Part shown: positions 16,818-23,899 of the stretch, piece after piece
Numbering within the stretch: the first letter of the stretch is position 1
Layout of the letters: every line of letters begins with the position of its first letter
Origin: an uncultured Parabacteroides sp.
Lineage (GTDB): Bacteria > Bacteroidota > Bacteroidia > Bacteroidales > Tannerellaceae
Length of the DNA stretch: 33,561 nucleotides
Direction: 5' to 3'
NCBI RefSeq assembly: GCF_905196875.1
Contig: NZ_CAJJWO010000056.1
Coordinates: 1 to 33,561, forward strand
The notes under the pieces: generated by a model
Told to the model about the DNA's origin: nothing
Databases searched by the model: none
Seen by the model: the letters and a program-made list of their open reading frames with translations, nothing else
Made by a program: the position numbers and the translations under genes

Positions 16818-18389
16818 ATGAATGAAGTGAATACCATGAACACAACAGACTTACTCATCTTTATAACCTACTGCACCCTGATCCTTTTTGTCGGACTGTT
16901 TGTCTCGCGAAAGAAAAAGGGAGAAGAACGCAATGCCGGCGATTACTTCCTCGCCGGCCGCGGACTGGCCTGGTGGGCGATCGGTGCCTCTATCATTGCA
17001 TCGAATATCTCGGCGGAGCAGTTTGTCGGCATGTCCGGTTCGGGGTATGCGATCGGGCTGGCTATGGCTACCTACGAGTGGATCGCTGCCCTGGGACTGA
17101 TTATCGTAGCCAAATACTTTATCCCGATCTTTCTGGAGAAGAAGATATTCACCATGCCGCAATTTCTGGAAGAACGTTTCGATAAGCGGGTGAAAACGGT
17201 GATGGCCATCTTCTGGCTGGCCGTCTTTATCTTTATCAACCTGACTTCCATCCTCTATCTCGGAGCCCTTACCATCGAAAAGGTGATGGGTATCCCCCTG
17301 TTGTGGGGAGTGATCGGGCTGGCTGCCTTTGCCGGAATATATTCTATCTATGGCGGCCTGAAGGCAGTTGCGCTGACCGATGTGATCCAGGTAGTCTTCC
17401 TCATCGGAGGCGGACTGATAACGACCTATATCGCGTTGGACCTGCTGGGAGCCGGTGAAGGTGTATGGCAAGGCGTTACCAACCTGTACGCACAGGCAGA
17501 AGATAAATTTCATCTGATCCTCGATAAATCGCATCCGGGCTACAAGGACCTCCCCGGCATCTCCGTTATTCTCGGGGGACTGTGGGTGGCAAACCTGTAT
17601 TACTGGGGATGTAACCAGTATATTATCCAACGTGCTTTGGCTGCTAAATCGGTAAGTGAGGCACAGAACGGGATGTTGTTCGCCGGATTTATCAAACTGC
17701 TGGTTCCGCTGTTGGTGGTTATCCCCGGGATTGCCGCTTTTGCGTTGAACGCGCCGCTCGAAAAGTCGGACGAAGCCTATCCCTGGCTGCTCGGCAACCT
17801 GCTGCCGGTAGGGGTGAAAGGGGTTGCTTTTGCGGCGCTGACGGCTGCTATCGTCAGTTCGCTGGCTTCGATGATGAACAGTATATCCACGATCTTTACG
17901 ATGGACATTTATAAGTCCTATTTCCGGAAAGAGGCAGGACAGCATGAACTGGTGAGGACCGGAAGATGGGCCAGTTTCGGGTCGTTGCTGGTGGCCGTAT
18001 CGATAGCCCCGATGCTCTCGGGACTCGATCAGGCTTTCCAGTACATTCAGGAATTCACCGGCTTTATCAGTCCGGGTGCCTTGTCGATCTTCCTGGCCGG
18101 ATTCTTCTATAAACGAGCTACCGCAAACGGTGCGCTGACGGCGGCACTCGGTTCGTTCGTATTCTCCACCTTGATGAAGTTCCTCTACCCCGGTCTGCCG
18201 TGGATGGACCGTATGATGATCGTATTCTTCCTCTGTTGCGGATTGATCGTCCTGCTGGGTAGCCGTAAGCCGGTGGAGAATGTTTATACAACACATCGGC
18301 CGGGCCTGTTTCATACCAGTCGTATGTTCAATATCCTGTCGCTGGTAGTGATAGCCATATTAATAGCATTCTATTGGTTCTGGTGGTGA
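16818..18389 (+). CDS. Sodium:solute symporter (SSS/SGLT family), probable sugar importer
   Basis: The protein has 523 residues (517 if the second ATG at 16836 is used; both leave the first membrane helix intact). Roughly 13-14 hydrophobic helices are visible. Family hallmarks are DYFLAGRGLAWWAIGASIIA followed by SNISAEQFVGMSGSGYA in helices 1-2, the YSIYGGLKAVALTDVIQ segment, and NLYYWGCNQYIIQRALAAKS with the N-x-Y/W pattern of sugar-type members. ALTAAIVSSLASMMNSISTI holds the conserved Ser pair of the sodium site. It sits in the inner membrane and imports the sugar or sugar acid released by the exported GH2, whose gene overlaps the operon end. The substrate is inferred. Confidence 0.93.
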   Translation: MNEVNTMNTTDLLIFITYCTLILFVGLFVSRKKKGEERNAGDYFLAGRGLAWWAIGASIIASNISAEQFVGMSGSGYAIGLAMATYEWIAALGLIIVAKYFIPIFLEKKIFTMPQFLEERFDKRVKTVMAIFWLAVFIFINLTSILYLGALTIEKVMGIPLLWGVIGLAAFAGIYSIYGGLKAVALTDVIQVVFLIGGGLITTYIALDLLGAGEGVWQGVTNLYAQAEDKFHLILDKSHPGYKDLPGISVILGGLWVANLYYWGCNQYIIQRALAAKSVSEAQNGMLFAGFIKLLVPLLVVIPGIAAFALNAPLEKSDEAYPWLLGNLLPVGVKGVAFAALTAAIVSSLASMMNSISTIFTMDIYKSYFRKEAGQHELVRTGRWASFGSLLVAVSIAPMLSGLDQAFQYIQEFTGFISPGALSIFLAGFFYKRATANGALTAALGSFVFSTLMKFLYPGLPWMDRMMIVFFLCCGLIVLLGSRKPVENVYTTHRPGLFHTSRMFNILSLVVIAILIAFYWFWW

Positions 18390-18409
18390 TAATAATAAAA
18401 CAACACAAT

Positions 18410-21400
18410 ATGAAAAAGAAATTCTTACTTATCGGCACCTGCCTTCTTATGGCACCTGCCTTTTCCTATGCAGCAAGCTCCGGTGCGGGCGGTTCGCGAA
18501 CCGCCCCTACGCAAACCGCCCCCGAAGAATCCGCCTACCTCATTCCCTGCGTGGTGAGCGGGATAGACAACCCGACCCTGATCCTGAGCGGCACCTGGCA
18601 GTTCCGCTACGAGCCCAAAGGCAAGTGGAATAACGTGCAGGTACCCGGCGAACTCGCCATGCAAGGTTACGCTATCCGACACGATACCCCGTATCTTTAT
18701 CGGAAGACATTTATCCTTCCGGCCGATTATAAAGGCAAGCGTACAATACTCCGTTTCGACGGCGTATACAGCCATGCCCGCCTGTCGGTAAACGGCAAGG
18801 AAGTTCGCGAACATCATGGAGGTTTCACCCGTTGGGAAACCGATGTGACCGGGTTTGTACATCCCGGAAAGAAAAATGAGATACAGGTGGAGATCACCGA
18901 CCGTATCGACGATATCTCCTATGCTTCCGGCTACGGCCATCATCCGATAGGCGGTATTTTGCGCGATGTTACGATATTTGCACTGCCGGAGACCAGTCTC
19001 TACGACTTTGCAGCAGAGACGCACCTCGATACCCTCTACCGGGATGCAGTACTGAAAGTCGCCTATCAGGGCAAGACAACCGGCGATGCGGAAATCGCTT
19101 ACACGCTGACCGACCCTTCCGGCCGCAACGTTCCTCTTTCTCAAAGTATCTTCCCCTTGAAAGAGAAAGAGAACAGCAACGAACTCCCCGTGCGCAACCC
19201 TTTGAAATGGGATGCCGAACACCCGAACCTCTATACCCTGACCGTTTCCGTCCGGGAAGGAGGCAAGGAACTGACTCGCTTCAGCAAACGCATCGGTTTC
19301 CGTGACGTGAGGATCGAAAAAGACCGCATGCTCGTCAACGGGCAGCCCGTCAAACTGCGTGGAGCCTGCCGTCACGATATCCACCCCACGCTGGGACGCA
19401 CCACGACGGCGGAACTCGACAGCCTCGACGCCCTCCGTTTCAAGCAATCGAACATGAACTTCGTGCGCACTTCCCACTATCCGCCTTCCGAGAAGTTCCT
19501 CGAGTATTGCGACCGGTTCGGTATCTATGTGGAGTGTGAGACTGCGGTCTGTTTCGTCGATACCTACCGCCAGAAGAATTATGCCCCGGGCAAGACGCAA
19601 GACAGTGCCGAATTCGCTCCGCGTTATCTCTCCCAATGCCGCGAGATGGTGAAGTCTTTCCGTTCGCACCCCTCCATCCTGTTCTGGTCGATCGGCAACG
19701 AAAGCGTCTACGGCAAGAACTTCCAGGCCTCCTGGGACTGGGTGAAGGCAACCGACACCACGCGTCCTGTTATTTTCAGTTACCCCGGTTCGGTAGGAGA
19801 GAAGAAGCCTATCTACGACATTCTCAGTATGCATTACCAGGATGTAGACGGCAATCTGAACCAATGGGGACGTGCCACCCGCAACTTCCAGGGGCATGGC
19901 ATTCCCGCTCTGTTCGACGAATGGGCGCATCCGGCCTGCTATACCTATAAGACCCTTCAGGACGACCCGAATATCCGCGAATTCTGGGGTGTCTCCCTCG
20001 ATAAGATGTGGAGCGGCCTGTTCGACGCTCCCGGTGGTCTGGGCGGTGCCATCTGGGGATATATCGACGAAACCTTTATGCTACCCGAACCAAAGAAAGG
20101 TACCTCCTTCTGGAAAGAATTTGCCCGTACTGCCAAGCCCGAAGATTATCAGGGCAACTGTGTCGGTTACGGCGAATGGGGTATCGTAGACGTATGGCGC
20201 CGCGAGAAACCCGAGTTCTGGTCGACGAAGAAAGCCTATTCGCCCGTCCGTTTGCTAACGGAACAGGTCGTCGACTTCACTACCGGCGAACGTCTGATCC
20301 TCCCGGTCTACAACCGCTTCGACCACACGAACCTGAATGAGATAAAGGTGCGCTACACCTATAACGGCACAGAGAAGGAAGCCGCTGCCCCAGCCGTTAT
20401 GCCGCATCAGAAAGGCCTCCTGGTTATCCCTTCGGAAGACTGGGCTGCCGGCAGCGAACTGCTGGTGAGTTTCCTCGATGCCAGTGGCGAACTGATAGAT
20501 GCTTCCCTCGTTACACTCGGACAGCCGGTAATCGCTCTTCCGCAGCCCGACCGCAAAGGTGCCCTCGAGGTGGAAGAGACTGCCGACCGTATCCTCGTCA
20601 AAGGCAATGGTTTCGAGATTCCTTTCTGTAAGGAAACCGGCCTGATCTGCAACGCCACAGCCGACGGCAAGGTCATCATCGAAAAAGGCCCTTTCCTGAA
20701 TCTCGACATCAATCTGAACCACCTCACCGGAGCCGAAGTGCGTAAGAGCGCCACCAAGTTCCTTATCTCGGATACCGATTGGAAGAAGGAAAGCCTCACC
20801 TACGAAAAGCGTGGCGGCAACATCCTTGTCTCCCTGGCCGGCAGTTACCTGAATGTCCGTACCGACATCCGCATCCTGATCTCGGCAGAGGGGAAAATGG
20901 AGATCGATTACCTGACAGACGGTCAGCCCAACGGTTTCCTGCGTGAAACAGGCCTCTCGTTCTACCTGCCCGCATCACTCGACCGGCTGTCGTGGAAACG
21001 CAAAGGCCATTGGAGCTATTATCCGGCCGGAGAATTTGCCGGTAACGAAGGCAGCACCTCTCTTTACAACCCCGGTAAGGTAGCCTACGGTGCCCGTCCC
21101 GACCAACCCTGGTATGACGACACCCACAACTACTATTACTGGGCCGACGCCGGAGCCAACTGTGCCCGTCCGCTTACCCAAAAGGCCAAAGGCATGAAGG
21201 AAAACATCTACTTCTACACCCTTTCGCCCGCCGTGGGAGACGGCCTGTCGGTCATTTCCTCCGATGCATCCGTTGCCTGCCGCTCCAACAAGCGTGCCGA
21301 CGATCAGCTGATCCTCTATGTCAACAACCGTTGGGACTATCCCGAGATAGCCTGGGGCAACTATTGCAAGACACTCGAAGCTACTCCTTGCTATGGGCGG

Positions 21401-21418
21401 GTAGAGATTGTCTTCTGA
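18410..21418 (+). CDS. Exported GH2 glycoside hydrolase, second LacZ-type paralogue
   Basis: I start at the ATG 18410, before a clear signal peptide (MKKKFLLIGTCLLMAPAFSY, cleavage near AYA-A22); the longer frame from 18374 runs inside the symporter gene. The mature 980-residue enzyme has the same domain order as the GH2 at 3900-6800: jelly roll, Ig-like, TIM barrel, Ig-like, Bgal_small-type sandwich. Acid/base is Glu431 in WSIGNES, nucleophile Glu504 in LFDEWAH. Beta-galactosidase-like hydrolysis is likely but the linkage is unknown. Residues about 23-40 (SSGAGGSRTAPTQTAPEE) have no counterpart in the paralogue and are encoded by a REP-like palindrome. The coding sequence is visibly more GC-rich than the susCD genes. 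It is the last gene of the operon and ends at a strong terminator. Confidence 0.93.
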   Translation: MKKKFLLIGTCLLMAPAFSYAASSGAGGSRTAPTQTAPEESAYLIPCVVSGIDNPTLILSGTWQFRYEPKGKWNNVQVPGELAMQGYAIRHDTPYLYRKTFILPADYKGKRTILRFDGVYSHARLSVNGKEVREHHGGFTRWETDVTGFVHPGKKNEIQVEITDRIDDISYASGYGHHPIGGILRDVTIFALPETSLYDFAAETHLDTLYRDAVLKVAYQGKTTGDAEIAYTLTDPSGRNVPLSQSIFPLKEKENSNELPVRNPLKWDAEHPNLYTLTVSVREGGKELTRFSKRIGFRDVRIEKDRMLVNGQPVKLRGACRHDIHPTLGRTTTAELDSLDALRFKQSNMNFVRTSHYPPSEKFLEYCDRFGIYVECETAVCFVDTYRQKNYAPGKTQDSAEFAPRYLSQCREMVKSFRSHPSILFWSIGNESVYGKNFQASWDWVKATDTTRPVIFSYPGSVGEKKPIYDILSMHYQDVDGNLNQWGRATRNFQGHGIPALFDEWAHPACYTYKTLQDDPNIREFWGVSLDKMWSGLFDAPGGLGGAIWGYIDETFMLPEPKKGTSFWKEFARTAKPEDYQGNCVGYGEWGIVDVWRREKPEFWSTKKAYSPVRLLTEQVVDFTTGERLILPVYNRFDHTNLNEIKVRYTYNGTEKEAAAPAVMPHQKGLLVIPSEDWAAGSELLVSFLDASGELIDASLVTLGQPVIALPQPDRKGALEVEETADRILVKGNGFEIPFCKETGLICNATADGKVIIEKGPFLNLDINLNHLTGAEVRKSATKFLISDTDWKKESLTYEKRGGNILVSLAGSYLNVRTDIRILISAEGKMEIDYLTDGQPNGFLRETGLSFYLPASLDRLSWKRKGHWSYYPAGEFAGNEGSTSLYNPGKVAYGARPDQPWYDDTHNYYYWADAGANCARPLTQKAKGMKENIYFYTLSPAVGDGLSVISSDASVACRSNKRADDQLILYVNNRWDYPEIAWGNYCKTLEATPCYGRVEIVF
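18487..18506. repeat. REP-like 20-bp perfect palindrome inside coding sequence
   Basis: GGGCGGTTCGCGAACCGCCC is its own reverse complement and continues into CCTACGCAAACCGCC, which repeats part of the arm. Short GGGCGGTTCGCGAACCGCCC-type units are dispersed as intergenic repeats in many bacterial genomes. Here the unit is in frame in the GH2 gene, just after the signal peptide. Confidence 0.7.
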
Positions 21419-21419
21419 T

Positions 21420-21455
21420 AAAAAGGGGATGCGGTTTCTACCGCATCCCCTTTTT
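21420..21455. terminator. Strong bidirectional terminator between convergent genes
   Basis: AAAAAGGGGATGCGGT (21420-21435) pairs perfectly with ACCGCATCCCCTTTTT (21440-21455) around TTCT. Poly-A and poly-T flanks serve both strands: the GH2 operon on plus and the HU-like gene on minus, whose stop is at 21458. Confidence 0.92.
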
Positions 21456-21457
21456 AC

Positions 21458-22201
21458 TCACTCCTTAATGGTAATCCGTCCCGACCAGTCCCCGACAGCA
21501 ATCTGCTGCATCGGTTTCGGGTTGGTTGTACATTGTGACATCACCCGCAACTTATATTCTCCCGGAGGCAGATCCGCCGGTATCCTGCAACAAAGGCTAG
21601 AACGCGTATCCAGCAACATATCCGCCGCCGGAATGAATGCCGCCTGTTTCCCTGTCTCCGCTTCGATCAGGTAAAGCCCGCGCGTAGGCAGTTCCCCGCT
21701 CATCAGTAGCAATCTCCCTTTTATCAGCAGTGCATCCCCTGGCCGTGCCCATCCTTCGGCATTGCTTTCGGCCATGATACGGACGCTATCGATACGCGGG
21801 CCCGACGACCGGGTGTCCGTCTTGCGGAACAGCGGATTAGCAAACGCTTTCTTTAATTCCTTACTCATCGTATAGTTCAAAGTCGCTTTATTCTCGGCAC
21901 GGCAATCCGGATCGAGCCGGTTGAAGTTCCACATGCCATTCACTGACGGTGTCAGTGTCCCTAACGGAGTAGAGACAGCATATCCTTCGATTATCATCTC
22001 TTCCGCTTTCGAAAACAGTTGATAGGCCGCACTCCGTAGCGTATCCCATCTCAGTTCACTCCGGTCTTCCACGATCTCGTCAATCAGATCTTCCACGCTA
22101 AGCGTTCCGCGCAGATTGACCTTCGGATACAATTTACCTTTTGTCTCGCCAATGTTACAGCGATAGAGACTGACCGACCATTCCACTCTTTTCTTATCCA
22201 T
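21458..22201 (-). CDS. HU-like DNA-binding protein with C-terminal DUF4469-type domain
   Basis: The frame permits an ATG at 22222, but I prefer the ATG at 22201 (MDKKRVEWSVSLYRCNIG), giving 247 residues, because relatives begin close to the W-x-V-x-LY motif. The N-terminal 120 residues match the Bacteroidota HU-like DNA-binding domain (PKVNLRGTLSVEDLIDEIVE, then LGTLTPSVNGMW and a DPDCRAENKATLNYTMSKEL segment). The C-terminal 110 residues form an Ig-like DUF4469-type domain (PGDALLIKGRLL, PPGEYKLRVMSQ). There is no signal peptide. These proteins are common in Bacteroidota, often near mobile or variable regions, and their role is unclear; a nucleoid or regulatory function is inferred from the HU fold. 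It is divergent to the mannose operon, across a 365-base AT-rich region with a periodic repeat it might bind. Confidence 0.85.
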   Translation of the reverse strand: MDKKRVEWSVSLYRCNIGETKGKLYPKVNLRGTLSVEDLIDEIVEDRSELRWDTLRSAAYQLFSKAEEMIIEGYAVSTPLGTLTPSVNGMWNFNRLDPDCRAENKATLNYTMSKELKKAFANPLFRKTDTRSSGPRIDSVRIMAESNAEGWARPGDALLIKGRLLLMSGELPTRGLYLIEAETGKQAAFIPAADMLLDTRSSLCCRIPADLPPGEYKLRVMSQCTTNPKPMQQIAVGDWSGRITIKE

Positions 22202-22276
22202 ACTAGTATTGTTTAATGTCATGTACTATGCGAGCAGTCTTAGTCGCACTATTCGATTAGTACTGTGCTAAGTTAC

Positions 22277-22364
22277 TATCTTTCTATGAATAAATTATTA
22301 TCTTTCATTAGATAAATTATTATCCATAGAAAGATATATTTTTATCTGAAGAAAGATAATAATA
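22277..22364. repeat. 22-bp periodic, dyad-symmetric AT-rich array
   Basis: TATC begins at 22277, 22299, 22321 and 22343, an exact 22-bp period. Units one and two carry TATCTTTC (22277, 22299); units three and four carry its inverse GAAAGATA (22329, 22351). The four octamers are exactly symmetric about 22317.5. The array lies in the divergent gap between the HU-like gene and the mannose operon, which holds no gene (22202-22566). Spacing near two helical turns suggests co-operative protein binding on one DNA face; this is inference. Confidence 0.65.
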
Positions 22365-22535
22365 GAGTATAGTAGTGGTTAGATAGTGCTAACAGGTAAG
22401 CGTATGTAGTGTCACTGCTCCTGTATTGGAGAAGAGAGTGGTATATTGTATAATATACAACCTGAATGGGGCTGAATCGTAAGATAGTATAACATTTTCG
22501 AAACAAATGCTCCTTATCATTCCTTCGCAATGGGG

Positions 22536-22543
22536 TATCTTTG
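22536..22543 (+). promoter_or_regulatory. -7 box of the mannose operon
   Basis: TATCTTTG, an exact TAnnTTTG box, lies 23 bases before the chosen ATG at 22567, so transcription would start within about 20 bases of the coding sequence. There is no clear TTG at the -33 distance, which suggests activator help. Confidence 0.6.
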
Positions 22544-22566
22544 CACCAAAACATGAAACAAGTGAT

Positions 22567-23865
22567 ATGAAGAAAAAACATCTGCTATTTACTCTCCTGT
22601 GCAGCGGCTTTATCGCCTGTACGGGGCCTACAGCAACTCAACAGTTAGCGAAAGATATTCAAAACGACCATACCCTGCATATAGTCGACAGTATGGCACG
22701 TGCCACGATCCGCAGCGGCTTCAATGCCGGAAGCGGTTACTCGCAGATCTGGGCGCGCGATATGAATACCTTTATCGAAGTGGCCTGTGAGGAAAGCAAT
22801 CCGGCGGAGTTGCGCGGTGCGATCCTTCTTTTCTTTGCCCTTCAGCAGCCCAACGATGAAATGATCGACGGCTACGTGTTGAAGACCGATTTCAACTGGG
22901 GCGACGATCATCCTTATTATTCGGATGCGGCACCCGACCATGTCGCTTTCAAAAATACCGTCGAAACCGACCAGGAATCGTCATTGATCCATATCGTAGG
23001 AAAGTATATCCGCAAGACGGGCGATTCCTCTATCCTGAATGAAACGGTTGCCGGCCGCACCGTCTATCAGCGTATGGTCGGAATGATCGATTACCTGATG
23101 AGAGAGCGTTATAACGAACAATACGGCCTCCTCTACGGCGCTATGACCGCCGATTGGGGGGACGTGCAGCCAAACGATGACTTCGGTTGTGATATGAACG
23201 AACTGTCGGATCCGGCCATCGACGTGTACGATAATGCTATGTTTATCATCGCCCTCAATTATATGGACGAGATGACGACCAACGAAGCCGATAAGATCCG
23301 CTGGAAAGAACTGCGCCAGCATATCGCCGGAAATGTACGCAAGCATCTTTGGGATACGGAGCGTCAGAAATTCATCCCCCACATTTATATAGAGAATTCT
23401 CCGGTACCCGAAGGCTTCAACGAACTGGATGTACATTATCACGGAGGAACGGCTATTGCCATCGAAGCCGGACTTTTGTCTCCGGAGGAAATAGCGACTG
23501 TCAATGCACAGATGGTCGAGAATGTACGTCTGTCGGGAATGCCGAGTATCGGTTTGACTTTGTATCCTACCTATCCTGACAACTTTTTCCGCGGAGGAAT
23601 GGCAAAGCCCTATATCTATCAGAATGGCGGAGACTGGACCTGGTTCGGTGGCCGCATGATACAGCAGCTTATTGCCCACGGTATGACAAAAGAAGCCTAT
23701 GAAGAGGTGCGTCCGATGATCGACAGGGTAATCAAAAACAAGGGATTCTATGAATGGTACGGCATGGGTGGAGTGCCCAGCGGCTCCGGCCATTTCAAAG
23801 GATCGGCAGGTGTGCTGGCAAAAGCGATCGAAATGTTTAACGAATGGGCGGAAGAGAATAAGTAA
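22567..23865 (+). CDS. Lipoprotein with six-hairpin (alpha/alpha)6 glycosidase fold, family unassigned
   Basis: I start at ATG 22567 (MKKKHLLFTLLCSGFIAC), a lipoprotein signal with Cys18; the frame extends upstream to 22507 only across the promoter. The 432-residue protein is helical with recurring aromatic/acidic loops: GYSQIWARDMNTF (Trp62, Asp65), FNWGDDHPYY, TADWGDVQPNDDFG, IDVYDNAMFIIALNYMDE and YIYQNGGDWTWFGGR (Asp356). The WxRD and NGGxWxW patterns recall (alpha/alpha)6 enzymes of the GH15/GH63/debranching-enzyme type. I first considered GH125, which shares the fold and would suit a mannose locus, but its WLRDS and flanking pattern do not match well. It probably acts on glycans at the cell surface or in the periplasm. 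Bond specificity is unknown; the context suggests mannosides. Confidence 0.65.
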   Translation: MKKKHLLFTLLCSGFIACTGPTATQQLAKDIQNDHTLHIVDSMARATIRSGFNAGSGYSQIWARDMNTFIEVACEESNPAELRGAILLFFALQQPNDEMIDGYVLKTDFNWGDDHPYYSDAAPDHVAFKNTVETDQESSLIHIVGKYIRKTGDSSILNETVAGRTVYQRMVGMIDYLMRERYNEQYGLLYGAMTADWGDVQPNDDFGCDMNELSDPAIDVYDNAMFIIALNYMDEMTTNEADKIRWKELRQHIAGNVRKHLWDTERQKFIPHIYIENSPVPEGFNELDVHYHGGTAIAIEAGLLSPEEIATVNAQMVENVRLSGMPSIGLTLYPTYPDNFFRGGMAKPYIYQNGGDWTWFGGRMIQQLIAHGMTKEAYEEVRPMIDRVIKNKGFYEWYGMGGVPSGSGHFKGSAGVLAKAIEMFNEWAEENK

Positions 23866-23899
23866 TCTGAAAAACAGAAACAACGAAATAGAATAACTG

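Noticed and set aside
16851..18314. 487-codon open frame on the minus strand opposite the symporter gene
   Set aside because: The plus-strand SSS protein is unmistakable. The antisense translation is low in hydrophobic segments, rich in His/Arg/Gln and without motifs, typical of antisense frames in GC-rich coding DNA.
18425..19930. 501-codon open frame on the minus strand opposite the second GH2
   Set aside because: It is a shadow of the GH2 gene: no recognisable domain, no leader signals, and the GH2 catalytic motifs are intact on plus.
22277..22364. CRISPR-like array
   Set aside because: The 22-bp units have no separate spacers and half are inverted; no cas gene is present.
22567..23865. 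GH125 exo-alpha-1,6-mannosidase
   Set aside because: Attractive in a mannose operon, but the expected WLRDS context and conserved GH125 blocks are not seen, only a general WxRD pattern of six-hairpin enzymes.
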